This document shows, in pieces, positions 17,115 through 26,090 of a stretch of 55,592 nucleotides of DNA (within the stretch, counting starts at the first letter, position 1; the number at the start of each line of letters is the position of its first letter). The stretch is from Acidimicrobiia bacterium (lineage in GTDB: Bacteria > Actinomycetota > Acidimicrobiia > Acidimicrobiales > UBA8592). The notes beneath the pieces are model-generated. The model saw only the letters and a program-made list of their open reading frames with translations. It was not told where the DNA came from and did not search any database. The stretch covers positions 1-55,592 of the forward strand of contig JAUIIS010000004.1 of assembly GCA_030431575.1 (NCBI GenBank). The letters run 5' to 3'. A program made the position numbers and the translations under genes.

Positions 17115-17307
17115 CGCACGCTCACCACGTCGAGCAACTGCCAGAGCAAACGTCAGAGCGCACTACTGATGTGCAGGCGACGTTCGGTGTCCCAGAAAGT
17201 TTCTTCTTTGTCACGTCGTGACCCAATAACTCACGCCTTACCAGTAGAAGCGCTCCCCGGACCGGACACGCGCTACTCACAATCACATCTATGAAAGGGC
17301 TAACGCC

Positions 17308-18486
17308 ATGACCACCGCACTCCTCAAGCGACCAACAACGCTCGACACCGACCTTCTCCTTGAGTTTCGCCGGCTTGCCGCGATCGACGATGCCAACAAC
17401 ACGTTCTTCGACGAGACCCATCGCCATCTTCAAGCAGCGGGCCACTACACCATCAACCTTCCCGTCGAGGTGGGTGGCGGTGGACTGAACTTGCTGGATA
17501 CGGCTCGTCATCAACGCCTCCTTGCCCGTTACGCGCCTGCCGCTGCGCTGGCAACCTGCATGCATCTCTACTGGACTGGTGGGGCCACAGACCTCCGCAA
17601 CCTTGGCGTCGAGGGCCTCGACTGGGTGATCGACGACGCCATGTCTGGTGAGATCTTTGCGTCTGGTCACGCAGAGGCGGGCAACGACGTCTCGACCCTC
17701 ATGTCGACCACCGTCGCCGAACCCGTTGATGGCGGCTATCGCATCTCGGGACGGAAACACTTTGGCTCGCTTGGGCCCATATGGACCCAGTTGGGTTTCC
17801 ACGCGATGGATTCAACAAACCCCGAGCAGCCACTGGTCATCCACGGTTTCGTCAAGCGCAGCGACCCTGGTGTCACGGTGGTCGAGAACTGGGACACCAT
17901 TGCGATGCGCTCGTCACAGAGCCACGACACCGTTCTGGAATCGGTCTTTGTGCCACACGAGCGGATCGCGGCAAAGGTCCCCATCGGGGAAGACGAAGGC
18001 GCTGCAGGAACGGCGTTCGTGTGGGGCCTGGCCTTGATCAGCAACGTCTATCTCGGCGTTGCACAGCGAGCGCTCGAACTTGCAACTGAAGCACTAAAGG
18101 CAAAGACTTCAATCGCGCTTGACGGCCGGACCTTGGCGCACAATCCCATGCTTCAGCATCAGGTCGCAGAAATGTGGATTGCCCTGGACGGCGCAGCCTC
18201 GTCGCTCGACATGTTCGCAACCGATTGGGTCAATGGCGTCGACCACGGGCCGGAATGGGACATGAAGCTCTTTGCGGTCAAATACCGCACCAGTGAAGTC
18301 GTTCGACGCGTGCTGGACATCGCGGCCGACGTCGCCGGCGGTGGCGCCATCCGCACCGACTCTGAGCTTTCGCGCCTCTTGCGGGACTCCCGGGCCGCTG
18401 CCTACCACCCGCCTTCCCACGCACTGGCTCACGAGTTCATTGGTAAGGCCGTGCTGGACATCGACCCCGAGGGACCCAGGTGGTGA
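17308..18486 (+). CDS. Acyl-CoA dehydrogenase-like flavoprotein
   Basis: 392 residues with the three-part acyl-CoA dehydrogenase fold: an N-terminal helical part to about 120, a beta part with FASGHAEAGNDVSTLMSTTVAEPVDGGYRISGRKHFGSLG, and C-terminal helices. The usual catalytic glutamate lies in a Y-E-G-T motif near the C-terminus; here the corresponding segment is LLRDSRAAAYHPPSHALAHEFIGK, with no such glutamate, so it may be a flavin monooxygenase-like (DszC/SfnC) or an atypical dehydrogenase. The ATG has GAAAGGGC upstream. It is divergent from the STAND regulator and is followed by a methyltransferase and a homocysteine S-methyltransferase-like gene. Confidence 0.85.
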   Translation: MTTALLKRPTTLDTDLLLEFRRLAAIDDANNTFFDETHRHLQAAGHYTINLPVEVGGGGLNLLDTARHQRLLARYAPAAALATCMHLYWTGGATDLRNLGVEGLDWVIDDAMSGEIFASGHAEAGNDVSTLMSTTVAEPVDGGYRISGRKHFGSLGPIWTQLGFHAMDSTNPEQPLVIHGFVKRSDPGVTVVENWDTIAMRSSQSHDTVLESVFVPHERIAAKVPIGEDEGAAGTAFVWGLALISNVYLGVAQRALELATEALKAKTSIALDGRTLAHNPMLQHQVAEMWIALDGAASSLDMFATDWVNGVDHGPEWDMKLFAVKYRTSEVVRRVLDIAADVAGGGAIRTDSELSRLLRDSRAAAYHPPSHALAHEFIGKAVLDIDPEGPRW

Positions 18487-18562
18487 CCAGTAACAAGCCC
18501 ACCGCTCTGGCGGGCGTACAGCATCACCGAGAGCTCCAAGCGAAGCCTAAGGATCCAAGACC

Positions 18563-19234
18563 ATGACCATCACGAGACCACAACAAGACCACGCTCCAAG
18601 CCCGAAAGTATCGAGCGGCCGCGGCGCTTTCAACGCCTGGTTCTTCGATACCTTCGACCGCTACATCAACTTCATCACGAAGCCTTCCAAGCGCGCGGCG
18701 TTCGCGGACATCGCCCCTGGCCGGATCCTCGAGATAGGGCCGGGGACCGGAGCCAACTTTGCCTACGTCCCCGCTGACAGCAAGTACCTGGCGCTGGAAC
18801 CCAACAGAGCAATGCACCAGCGCCTCGCACGCCGAGCGGCGCAGCGAGGGGTCGATCTAGAGCTGCTGCCTTACCCCGGCGAGTCCGTACCACTGGAGTC
18901 ATCGTCGGTCGATACGGTCATCTGTTCTCTGGTTCTTTGCACAGTGCACGACCCTGCTGCGGTACTGCGCGAGGTCAAGCGGGTGCTGCGCCCTGGGGGA
19001 ACGTTCCGATTTGTCGAACATGTGGCGGCTCACCCAGCGTCACCTCGGCGATGGCTCCAAGCAAGCATTAGTCGGCCGTGGAGCTGGATCTTCGAAGGGT
19101 GCCAGCTCTGCCGCCACACCGGCGCCGTTGTTGAAGGTGCGGGCTTCGGGTCGGTACAGATCCGCAAGCAGCGCCTTCGACTATCCATGTTCGTCCCGGT
19201 GAACAGCTCGATCCACGGCATCGCGACCAAGTAG
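18563..19234 (+). CDS. Class I SAM-dependent methyltransferase
   Basis: 223 residues. Motif I is ILEIGPGTGANFAYVP, then YLALEPNRAMHQRLARRAAQRGVDLELLPYPGESVPL, VDTVICSLVLCTVHDPAAVLREVKRVLRPGGTFRFVEHVAAHP, which is the pattern of Methyltransf_11 proteins close to methyltransferase-like 7A/UbiE. The C-terminus FEGCQLCRHTGAVVEGAGF with two Cys is also seen in that group, whose members methylate thiols. A ribosome site AAGGA lies 15 nt before the start. It follows the acyl-CoA-dehydrogenase-like gene by 76 bp on the same strand. Confidence 0.9.
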   Translation: MTITRPQQDHAPSPKVSSGRGAFNAWFFDTFDRYINFITKPSKRAAFADIAPGRILEIGPGTGANFAYVPADSKYLALEPNRAMHQRLARRAAQRGVDLELLPYPGESVPLESSSVDTVICSLVLCTVHDPAAVLREVKRVLRPGGTFRFVEHVAAHPASPRRWLQASISRPWSWIFEGCQLCRHTGAVVEGAGFGSVQIRKQRLRLSMFVPVNSSIHGIATK

Positions 19235-19309
19235 GGCGCGGCCCCTCCCACTGCCGAATACGCAACGCACGACCAATCACTTCCTCACCCTCATCAAGGA
19301 ACCCTGCAA

Positions 19310-20248
19310 ATGAAGACTCCAACGCAATACCCAGACCTGCCCCAACTCGGCGGACCGGTGTTTCTCACCGAAGCCGGTCTTGAAACCGAACTCATCTTTG
19401 ACCACGGCATCGACCTTCCCGACTTTGCCAGCTTCCCGCTACTGCAGAACCAAGCCCAGCGCGAGTTACTCGCTCGCTACTACAGCGCCTTCCTGGACAT
19501 CGCTCGCCGAGATGGCGCAGGCGTCGTCTTTGAAACACCAACGTGGCGAGCCAACCCCGACTGGGGCACTCGCCTCGGCTACGGCGCTACTAGTCTCGAT
19601 CGCGCCAACCAAGACGCTGTTGCCTTTCTCAAAGAGCTTCGCTCCGCGAACCCAGACGTCACGATCGTTATCAGCGGCAACGTTGGGCCCCGCGGCGACG
19701 GCTACCAGGTCGATCAGGCAATGACCGAGAGCGAAGCGTCCAGCTACCACGGCCCTCAGATCGAATCGCTGGCAAACGCCGGTGCCGACCTAGTTACGGC
19801 ACTGACCCTCAACTACTGCGACGAAGCGATCGGTATCGTCGCTGCCGCCGATGCTGCGAAGATCCCGGTTGTGATCTCCTTCACCGTCGAAACCAATGGC
19901 CTCCTCCCGTCAGGCCAACCGCTAGCTGACGCGATTGAGGTCGTCGACGAAGCGACAAACCAGCGAGCTGCCTACTTCATGGTCAACTGCGCGCACCCCA
20001 GCCACTTCGTGGACGTCTTCGCGCAGCCTGGACCATGGGAACGAATTCGTGGCGTCAGAGCCAACGCCTCGACGATGAGCCACGAAGAACTCGACAACGC
20101 TGAAGAACTCGACCGGGGAGACCCACACGAGCTTGCGAGCGCCTACCTCGCACTTCGAGATGTGCTCCCCGCGCTGTCCGTGGTTGGCGGATGCTGCGGC
20201 ACCGACCTTGCTCACGTAGATCACATCAGCGCAGCATTCTCGGCGTAG
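19310..20248 (+). CDS. Homocysteine S-methyltransferase family protein
   Basis: 312-residue zinc-dependent methyltransferase of the Pfam S-methyl-trans family. The N-terminus FLTEAGLETELIFDHGIDLPDFASFPLL and the active-site cysteines in MVNCAHPSHF and VGGCCGTDLAHVDHI (the Cys...CC zinc triad) are intact. Members move a methyl group from S-methylmethionine or another donor to homocysteine or a related thiol. The leading ETELIFDHG variant is common in uncharacterised members, so the acceptor is uncertain. The ribosome site AAGGAA lies 9 nt before ATG. It probably belongs to the same transcript as the methyltransferase before it (75-bp gap). Confidence 0.9.
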   Translation: MKTPTQYPDLPQLGGPVFLTEAGLETELIFDHGIDLPDFASFPLLQNQAQRELLARYYSAFLDIARRDGAGVVFETPTWRANPDWGTRLGYGATSLDRANQDAVAFLKELRSANPDVTIVISGNVGPRGDGYQVDQAMTESEASSYHGPQIESLANAGADLVTALTLNYCDEAIGIVAAADAAKIPVVISFTVETNGLLPSGQPLADAIEVVDEATNQRAAYFMVNCAHPSHFVDVFAQPGPWERIRGVRANASTMSHEELDNAEELDRGDPHELASAYLALRDVLPALSVVGGCCGTDLAHVDHISAAFSA

Positions 20249-20410
20249 CCGCAGTCGATCAACAGCGGCCACCCCCCGTCACCCAGACGTGAATGTTGTA
20301 TGTCTGACCCCGATTGGCTGTAACCGTGGCAGCCTGGCGTCGTCCAGAACGCGTCGTGCGAGGCGGACGTGCGCGAAACTGACTCCCCCAGACCCCAGAG
20401 GTAGCTCCCC

Positions 20411-20899
20411 ATGGCGATGATCGATTTCACCAAGAAGATTCACAAGCATTGTGCCGATGACCTCGAGCCGGGCGAAGAAGTTCTGGCCTCAACCTTCGGC
20501 CAGCCGCCTGGCGCCATCCGTCGCCAGGTTGCCTTTGGCGCGATCGGCGGGGCGGTGGGCGCAGTGGCAGGTGATGCGCTCGCGAACAAGCGCATCAAAG
20601 ACTCGGACCAGCGCGACGGCGAAGGCATCACGATGGACATTCCAAAGGGCAAGGCAGTCCTTGGGTTGACGTCGCAACGCCTCCTGGTGTTTGGCCATAG
20701 CGCCATGTCTGGCCGGCCCAAAGGCTTGAACGCCGCTATCCCGTTAGACCAGATCCAGTCAATCAACGTCGATCAGGGCAAGATGGCTGGCAAAATGCTC
20801 ATCACCTTCGCTGACGGTTCATCGGTTGACTTCGACATCGTGAAGACAGCAGGTCCTCGGCCGTTCGCAGACAAGTTCACCGAACTCACCGGACGCTAG
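20411..20899 (+). CDS. PH-like-domain protein of unknown function
   Basis: 162 residues. After a short helix (FTKKIHKHCADDLEPGEEVLAS) comes a Gly/Ala-rich hydrophobic hairpin (FGAIGGAVGAVAGDALANK) and then strands such as KAVLGLTSQRLLVFGHSA, AAIPLDQIQSINVDQGKMAGKMLITFADGSSVDFDIVKTAGPRPFADKFTELT. The latter pattern of a basic strand set closed by an amphipathic helix is typical of bacterial PH-like domains. Function unknown. It is a single gene ending in a bidirectional hairpin shared with nadC. Confidence 0.65.
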   Translation: MAMIDFTKKIHKHCADDLEPGEEVLASTFGQPPGAIRRQVAFGAIGGAVGAVAGDALANKRIKDSDQRDGEGITMDIPKGKAVLGLTSQRLLVFGHSAMSGRPKGLNAAIPLDQIQSINVDQGKMAGKMLITFADGSSVDFDIVKTAGPRPFADKFTELTGR

Positions 20900-20908
20900 G
20901 TTCGTTTC

Positions 20909-20936
20909 GGTCGCTGGACCGGATGGTCCAGCGACC
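20909..20936. terminator. Bidirectional hairpin terminator
   Basis: Perfect 12-bp stem GGTCGCTGGACC/GGTCCAGCGACC with a GGAT loop, lying exactly between the convergent PH-like gene and nadC. Confidence 0.85.
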
Positions 20937-20938
20937 GC

Positions 20939-21850
20939 TTACAGAACTTCGGCCAGGTCGACGCCCAAATCCAGCACCGGCGCGGAGTGGGTAAGTTCGC
21001 CGACGGCGATGAAGTCGACCCCGGTGGCGCCAACAGCTTGTGCTGTGGCTAGTGTCAGTCCGCCGCTGGCCTCGAGCTTTGTCTTCGATCCAAGGTCGGT
21101 TCGTAGCGCAACCGCAGCTCGCATCTGCTCGGTCGAGAAGTTGTCGAGAAGGACCTCATCCGCCCCGGCGTCGAGGGCGACCCGGAGATCTGCGAGGCTG
21201 TCGACCTCTATCTCTACCGGCATCGATCCCTGGAGGGCCCGGACAGCTCGGTAGGCCTCGGCAACTCCCCCGGCGCTGGCGACGTGGTTGTCCTTGACTA
21301 GTGCCATGTCGTAGAGACCCATCCGGTGGTTCAGGCCGCCACCGCAGCGAACGGCGTACTTCTGCAAGGCGCGTAAGCCGGGGAGCGTCTTGCGGGTGTC
21401 GCGTACCCGCGCACCCGACCCTTCGAGCGCATCGGCCCACTGGCGTGTGCGTGTCGCGATGCCCGACAGATGGCACAGGAGATTCAGTGCAGTGCGTTCG
21501 GCCGTGAGCATGCTGTTGGTTCGGGCAGTGACGCTGGCAACAATGTCGCCTGACTGGACGCGGTCGCCATCGTCCTTCAAGTACTCGAAGTCACTAGCGT
21601 CGCCGCCGCACACGATGTCGACAACCGCAGCAGCGACGGGCAGACCAGCAACCACGCCACTGGCACGCGACCCAAAGGTGGCTGTGCTTCGCTGTAGGGC
21701 GGGGATGGTGGCCGTGGACGTGACATCGACGCCGTCGGCCAAGTCTTCGTGGAGGGCGGTGAGAATAGTGTTTTCAATGGCGTCGGGGTCTAGGCGTGCG
21801 GCTTGCAGCCGCTTTGCTGTTTCGGCCGAAATCGCATGGGTCTCAATCAC
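20939..21850 (-). CDS. nadC: Nicotinate-nucleotide diphosphorylase (carboxylating)
   Basis: 303 residues. The enzyme converts quinolinate and PRPP to nicotinate mononucleotide, CO2 and pyrophosphate in de novo NAD synthesis. The signature is clear: RDTRKTLPGLRALQKYAVRCGGGLNHRMGLYDMALVKDNHV, then EIEVDSLADLRVALDAGADEVLLDNFS and LEASGGLTLATAQAVGATGVDFIAVGELTHSAPVLDLG. The GTG at 21850 is the start; TACGGT 7 nt upstream (6-nt gap) suggests a leaderless mRNA. No nadA or nadB is seen nearby, unlike many actinobacteria where the three genes form an operon. Confidence 0.97.
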   Translation of the reverse strand: MIETHAISAETAKRLQAARLDPDAIENTILTALHEDLADGVDVTSTATIPALQRSTATFGSRASGVVAGLPVAAAVVDIVCGGDASDFEYLKDDGDRVQSGDIVASVTARTNSMLTAERTALNLLCHLSGIATRTRQWADALEGSGARVRDTRKTLPGLRALQKYAVRCGGGLNHRMGLYDMALVKDNHVASAGGVAEAYRAVRALQGSMPVEIEVDSLADLRVALDAGADEVLLDNFSTEQMRAAVALRTDLGSKTKLEASGGLTLATAQAVGATGVDFIAVGELTHSAPVLDLGVDLAEVL

Positions 21851-21856
21851 AGCCCC

Positions 21857-21862
21857 ACCGTA
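21857..21862 (-). promoter_or_regulatory. -10 box of leaderless nadC
   Basis: TACGGT on the minus strand, 6 nt before the GTG start of nadC. Confidence 0.5.
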
Positions 21863-21928
21863 GCGAAGGCACAGCGATCCGGGCCGTCCCAGGCGCCGCG
21901 GCTCGCCGCCGGAGGCTGAACGGAACGG

Positions 21929-22360
21929 TTAGAAAAACTGGTCGATGAGAATCAAGTTCCCATCTGGGTCGGTGAGCGTGATTGAGGCTGGACCTTCGGT
22001 TCCTGGTTCGACCTCCGAGGTGAGTGGCAGGTCCGCCTCTCGCAGAGATGTCTGAATGTCTCGGATGTCGGTGAAGGCCTCGAGGCGTTCCATCCGGTTG
22101 GTAAGGCCCGGGTTGAAGGTGAGGATGTTGGTGTCGAACATCCCGTGGAACAGGCCGATCGTGGTCTCCCCGTTCTTAAGGATTAGGTAATCCTGCGAAG
22201 CGTCTCCGCCGCTGACCGCAAAGCCGAGCTTCTCGTAGAAGTCCTTGGAACGTTTCAGGTCGGCCACCGTGAGCGACACGGAAAACGCTCCGAGCTCTGT
22301 GGTCCCAGGCAAGTTGGGATCCGCGGCTGGCACTGTTGGTAGGTCAAATTCTTCGGTCAC
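21929..22360 (-). CDS. VOC-family (glyoxalase/bleomycin-resistance-like) protein
   Basis: 143 residues. Two paired beta-alpha-beta-beta-beta modules are visible: [52 protein letters not shown] and [48 protein letters not shown]. Metal-binding His/Glu of the fold are only partly present: the HGMF segment has one. Such proteins serve as metal-dependent enzymes or as binding proteins; the ligand is not readable. The start is GTG with TACGCT (22368-22373) 7 nt upstream, again leaderless-like. It lies 78 bp upstream of nadC on the same strand. Confidence 0.88.
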   Translation of the reverse strand: MTEEFDLPTVPAADPNLPGTTELGAFSVSLTVADLKRSKDFYEKLGFAVSGGDASQDYLILKNGETTIGLFHGMFDTNILTFNPGLTNRMERLEAFTDIRDIQTSLREADLPLTSEVEPGTEGPASITLTDPDGNLILIDQFF

Positions 22361-22499
22361 AGCCTCAAGCGTAGTTGGATGTCTATGCGACCTTTGGATG
22401 ACACAGCGAACGACGTCTGCCTGATTCGCCAGACGCCGAGACCCGTCATCGTGTTCCTTGTGAGCTCAACCCAGAGCTGGCCAACCAAGGAGACGAACC

Positions 22500-23477
22500 A
22501 TGTCAACCGTTATCCACGCCCCAAAGGGAGAGGCCTCAAGCGCGGCGCCCGACCCAACCGGTGCCTCGGCGACTCCCGACGAACGCATCGCCGCCTCTAG
22601 GAGCAACAGACCGAGACGCATAAGACACTTCCTCAAGCGCTCATTCATGGCACTCGCTGCGCTTGTGGCACTGCTGGGCGTCTTCGTGGCCTACTCGTCC
22701 CGCCAAACTGAGGCTGACATCCAGGACTTACGCGACCGAGTGTCAGTGATCGGGTTGGCAAACCCGGCGCCCGTGTACGACGCCGCAGCGGTCGCTGACC
22801 TACCGGAACCGGTTCAGCGGTACTTCGACTACACCTTCGTAGATGTCCGCGAGCCGCTCGGCTACGCAGAGGTATCCATGGAGGGAGATTTCCGCAGGCC
22901 GTTGACCGACGGATTCTCACCCACATCCGCCGAACAGACCATTGCGGTGGGCCACCCAAGCCTGATGTTCTCAGCACGCACGACCATGTTTCCCGGCCTG
23001 TGGGCTCGTGCCTACGACTTCTACGCAAATGGCGAGATGGAGATGAAGGCGAAGGTCATGTCGACGCTGACCGTCGTAGACGAGTCCGAAACGCCTGAAC
23101 TCAACCAAACATCGTTGCAACGGTGGTTGCTGGAAAGCCCCACGTACCCCGCAGCCCTTCTGCCCGGAGGCCCGGTGCGCTGGGAGCCAATAGACAGCAC
23201 GCATGCTCGGGCAATCGTCGCCGCCGATGGACTTGAAGCTTCGCTCGTTGCCACCTTCCGTGCCGATGGCAGTCTCGAATCCTTCTCCGCAGAAACCGAC
23301 GGTGATCTCACCACCTCCTACCACGGCTCGGGTGAGCACGTGCTGCGAGGCGACTATCGGCTGGTCGACGGCATGATGATCCCCCACACCTTCACCATCT
23401 CTCGAGCTGCCGGCGGCCAGCTCTTCCCCTTCTGGACAGGCGAGATCCGGTCAATCCGCTTCTTCGCCGCGGGCTGA
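22500..23477 (+). CDS. DUF6544-like membrane-anchored protein
   Basis: 325 residues. An N-terminal Ser/Ala/Pro/Arg tail precedes one membrane helix (about 45-65, FMALAALVALLGVFVAYSS), followed by a soluble domain. The domain carries VADLPEPVQRYFDYTF, a hallmark of DUF6544-type proteins, plus MMIPHTFTISRAAGGQLFPFWTGEIRSIRFF at the end. The function is unknown. The ATG follows an AAGGAG ribosome site. It precedes the kinase/regulator pair by 41 bp on the same strand, so it may be their target or an accessory sensor. Confidence 0.72.
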   Translation: MSTVIHAPKGEASSAAPDPTGASATPDERIAASRSNRPRRIRHFLKRSFMALAALVALLGVFVAYSSRQTEADIQDLRDRVSVIGLANPAPVYDAAAVADLPEPVQRYFDYTFVDVREPLGYAEVSMEGDFRRPLTDGFSPTSAEQTIAVGHPSLMFSARTTMFPGLWARAYDFYANGEMEMKAKVMSTLTVVDESETPELNQTSLQRWLLESPTYPAALLPGGPVRWEPIDSTHARAIVAADGLEASLVATFRADGSLESFSAETDGDLTTSYHGSGEHVLRGDYRLVDGMMIPHTFTISRAAGGQLFPFWTGEIRSIRFFAAG

Positions 23478-23518
23478 GCTGTGGGAAGATCGCCGGCCCG
23501 GCAGACTGGACAGCTGTG

Positions 23519-24709
23519 ATGACACTCTCAAGGACCGACAGCGGCCAGCTCCCCAGCCGAGGCGACTTGGCCTTGGCTGGGAGCCTGCTGGTTGTAGCGA
23601 TCTTGTCGGGCTTCTTTGTCGACGCCAACCGGCCCGACACCATCGAACCGTCCACTTGGTGGCATTGGGCCCTCATTGCCACCCCGCCCGTTCTGGTGGC
23701 CGTGCGTCGCGTCAATCCCGTCCGGGTCACCGTGCTCGCCACGATCGCACAGTCTGCAATCTGGGTCAGCAACCTCCCCGAGGTCCTCCTGGCAGTGATC
23801 GTCATCCTCTACACCGCTGCGTCCGATGAAGACAGTCGCGGCATCCCGGTCGCTACCGGTGCCAGCGTCGTGCTTACGGTCGTGACCGGAGTCGGCGTTG
23901 CTGTGGCCGAAGACGTCACGCTCTACCAGTTGCCACTCATTGCGCTCACTTGTGGGACCGCGATCGCTTTGGGTGTCAACGCCCGACGCCAACGACTTGC
24001 GGCCGCACAACTTGCGACCGACGTAACCGAGACCCGCATCCTCGCCGACCAAGAACGAACACAGGCTGTGTCAAGAGAACGGGCGCACATCGCTCGAGAA
24101 CTGCACGACATCATTGGCCACACGTTGTCGGTCATCGCGGTGCGAGCCGAAGCTGCAGACCGGGTGGCCCAAGCTCAACCGGCCGCAGCTGGCGAGGCCG
24201 TTAGCGACATTGCCGAAGCTGCCCGGGCTGCCCTAGGTGAAACGCGACAGGTACTGGCCGGCTTACGCGAGTCTGGACCAGCCGCACTAAGCCCAACACC
24301 AGACCTCCAGGCAACCCGCCAACTCGTCTCAGACCTTGCGAAAGCTGGAGTCGATGCCACCCTTACCGAACACGACTGCGACAAACACAACCCCCCGGCC
24401 GTCGTGGCCAGCGGAGCACACCGGATCGTGCAGGAATCTCTAACCAACGCAGTGAAACACGGCGGTCCCAATGTCACCATCCACGTCGAACTCACCTGCA
24501 GGCAGACCGCGCTCAACATCCGTGTGACCAACACCGTCACAGCAGAGGCAAGCACTGCACCCACGGGTACCCAGGGTGCAGGGCTAACCGGCATGGCAGA
24601 GCGAGCCGACATCCTTGGGGGCGTGTTCAATGCGAAGCGAGAGGATAAGCGCTTCGTTGTCCACGCCAGCTTGCCCTTCGACTCTTTGGCCGGAAAGGAC
24701 ACCCCATGA
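23519..24709 (+). CDS. DesK-type sensor histidine kinase
   Basis: 396 residues. Four to five membrane helices span about 18-150, then a short helix with ARRQRLAAAQLATDVTETRILADQ, the H-box with H196 in RAHIARELHDIIGHTLSVIAVRAEAADRV, and the HATPase domain with HRIVQESLTNAVKHGG and GAGLTGMAERADILGGVF. The start could be the GTG at 23516 or the ATG at 23519 directly after it. Its stop overlaps the start of the response regulator gene by 4 bp, so the two are a coupled pair. The signal is unknown; the kinase resembles the one at the left edge of the window. Confidence 0.9.
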   Translation: MTLSRTDSGQLPSRGDLALAGSLLVVAILSGFFVDANRPDTIEPSTWWHWALIATPPVLVAVRRVNPVRVTVLATIAQSAIWVSNLPEVLLAVIVILYTAASDEDSRGIPVATGASVVLTVVTGVGVAVAEDVTLYQLPLIALTCGTAIALGVNARRQRLAAAQLATDVTETRILADQERTQAVSRERAHIARELHDIIGHTLSVIAVRAEAADRVAQAQPAAAGEAVSDIAEAARAALGETRQVLAGLRESGPAALSPTPDLQATRQLVSDLAKAGVDATLTEHDCDKHNPPAVVASGAHRIVQESLTNAVKHGGPNVTIHVELTCRQTALNIRVTNTVTAEASTAPTGTQGAGLTGMAERADILGGVFNAKREDKRFVVHASLPFDSLAGKDTP

Positions 24710-25374
24710 TCAGAGTTGCCATCGCCGATGACCAGGACATGATCCGAGCTGGCTTCGCGCTCATCATCGACAATGAAACCGACATGAGTGTCGTCGCATC
24801 GGTCGCCAATGGCATCGAGATCATCGATGCTTGCCGAACCCGCCACATCGACGTCGTGCTCATGGATATCCGGATGCCACACCTCGACGGCTTGGCCGCC
24901 ACCGAGCAGATCATGGCTCTGCCCGACCCGCCCCGCGTTGTCATCCTCACTACGTTTGGGCTTGACGAGTACGTGTCCACGGCCATCGTTGCTGGTGCCT
25001 CAGGCTTTCTCCTCAAAGACGCATCGTCGAGCGACCTCGTCGACGCCATCCGAGCCGTCGCTGCGGGAGACGTTGTCATTGCCCCTTCGCTCGTCAAGAC
25101 CGTCGTCGAGCAAGCACGGACCTCTATCCAGACGCACGCGGTTCCAGGGATCGACCAGCTCACCGAACGAGAACTCGAGGTGCTCCAACACCTGGCGGCC
25201 GGTCGATCAAACGCCGAGATTGCCGAGCAACTCTTCCTTAGCGAAGCAACTGTTAAGACCCATCTCAGCCGTGTGCTCGCCAAACTCGGCGTTCGCGACC
25301 GGGTCCAGGCAGTAATCGCTGCCTTCACCGCAGGCATTGCACAACCCAACGACAACCCCGACGAGAAGGCGTGA
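24706..25374 (+). CDS. LuxR/NarL-family response regulator
   Basis: 222 residues: receiver domain with D8/D9, phospho-acceptor D54 in VVLMDIRMPHLDG, T-rich VVILTTFGLDEY and K in GFLLKDASSSDL; LuxR HTH with LTERELEVLQHLAAGRSNAEIAEQLFLSEATVKTHLSRVLAKLGVRDR at about 155-205. Coupled to the kinase gene by a 4-bp overlap. The LysE exporter gene begins 8 bp past its stop, so it may be a target or part of the same transcript. Confidence 0.94.
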   Translation: MIRVAIADDQDMIRAGFALIIDNETDMSVVASVANGIEIIDACRTRHIDVVLMDIRMPHLDGLAATEQIMALPDPPRVVILTTFGLDEYVSTAIVAGASGFLLKDASSSDLVDAIRAVAAGDVVIAPSLVKTVVEQARTSIQTHAVPGIDQLTERELEVLQHLAAGRSNAEIAEQLFLSEATVKTHLSRVLAKLGVRDRVQAVIAAFTAGIAQPNDNPDEKA

Positions 25375-25381
25375 CACGCTG

Positions 25382-26026
25382 ATGCCGACCTACGAGACTC
25401 TCCTCAGCTTTGCGGCTGCCACGATTGTTCTGGTCATGCTGCCGGGCCCAAACTTGCTGTACATCCTTGGCAATGGAGTCAGCGGTGGAAGGCGCGCCGC
25501 CTTGGCCTCCGCTGTAGGGGTGGAAATCGGCACCCTTGTCCATGTCGTTGCCGCTGCGATGGGTTTGTCGGCTGTTCTGCAATCCTCTGCTGTGGCTTTC
25601 TCCACCATCAAGTACCTCGGCGTCGCCTATCTCGCCTACCTAGGGGTCAAAGCCCTGAGATCCAAACCGGGCATTGAACCGGGCTTGGTCGTGGCGCTGC
25701 AGCCAACGCGCAGGATCTTGGGACGAGGGCTCGTGGTCAACGTCCTGAACCCGAAGGTCTCCCTGTTCTTTCTGGCCTTTTTGCCGCAATTCATCGATGC
25801 AGACCGAGGCTCAGCTACCAGGCAGATACTGATCCTTGGGGCAGTGTTCTTCGTGATTGCGCTCAGCATCGACCTCATCTACGCCGTCGGCTCAGGAGCG
25901 GTGGGCCGCTGGCTCAGCCGTCGGCCTCGACTGTTCCGCCAGCAAGAGCGATCCGCTGGCGTGGTCTACCTCTGCCTCGCCGGCTTCGCTGCCACCCAAG
26001 GCGGCCACCAGCCCGCCTCGACCTAG
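25382..26026 (+). CDS. LysE/RhtB-family amino acid exporter
   Basis: 214 residues with six hydrophobic helices and the LysE-family hallmark LPGPNLLYILGNGVSGGRRAALASAVGVEIGTLVHVVAAAMGLSAV at the N-terminus, then IKYLGVAYLAYLGVKALRS and VNVLNPKVSLFFLAFLPQFI. Members export amino acids or related small molecules from the cytosol. The ATG lies 8 bp past the response regulator stop; an open frame extends further upstream but only through that gene. Confidence 0.93.
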   Translation: MPTYETLLSFAAATIVLVMLPGPNLLYILGNGVSGGRRAALASAVGVEIGTLVHVVAAAMGLSAVLQSSAVAFSTIKYLGVAYLAYLGVKALRSKPGIEPGLVVALQPTRRILGRGLVVNVLNPKVSLFFLAFLPQFIDADRGSATRQILILGAVFFVIALSIDLIYAVGSGAVGRWLSRRPRLFRQQERSAGVVYLCLAGFAATQGGHQPAST

Positions 26027-26078
26027 CGGCCACAGCTTGCGACGTCCAGCGATCAACCAGCGCCGCGATCGCGATGTC

Positions 26079-26084
26079 TAGTCT
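26079..26084 (+). promoter_or_regulatory. -10 box of leaderless epoxide-hydrolase-like gene
   Basis: TAGTCT, then 6 nt, then the ATG at 26091. Confidence 0.5.
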
Positions 26085-26090
26085 GAACTG

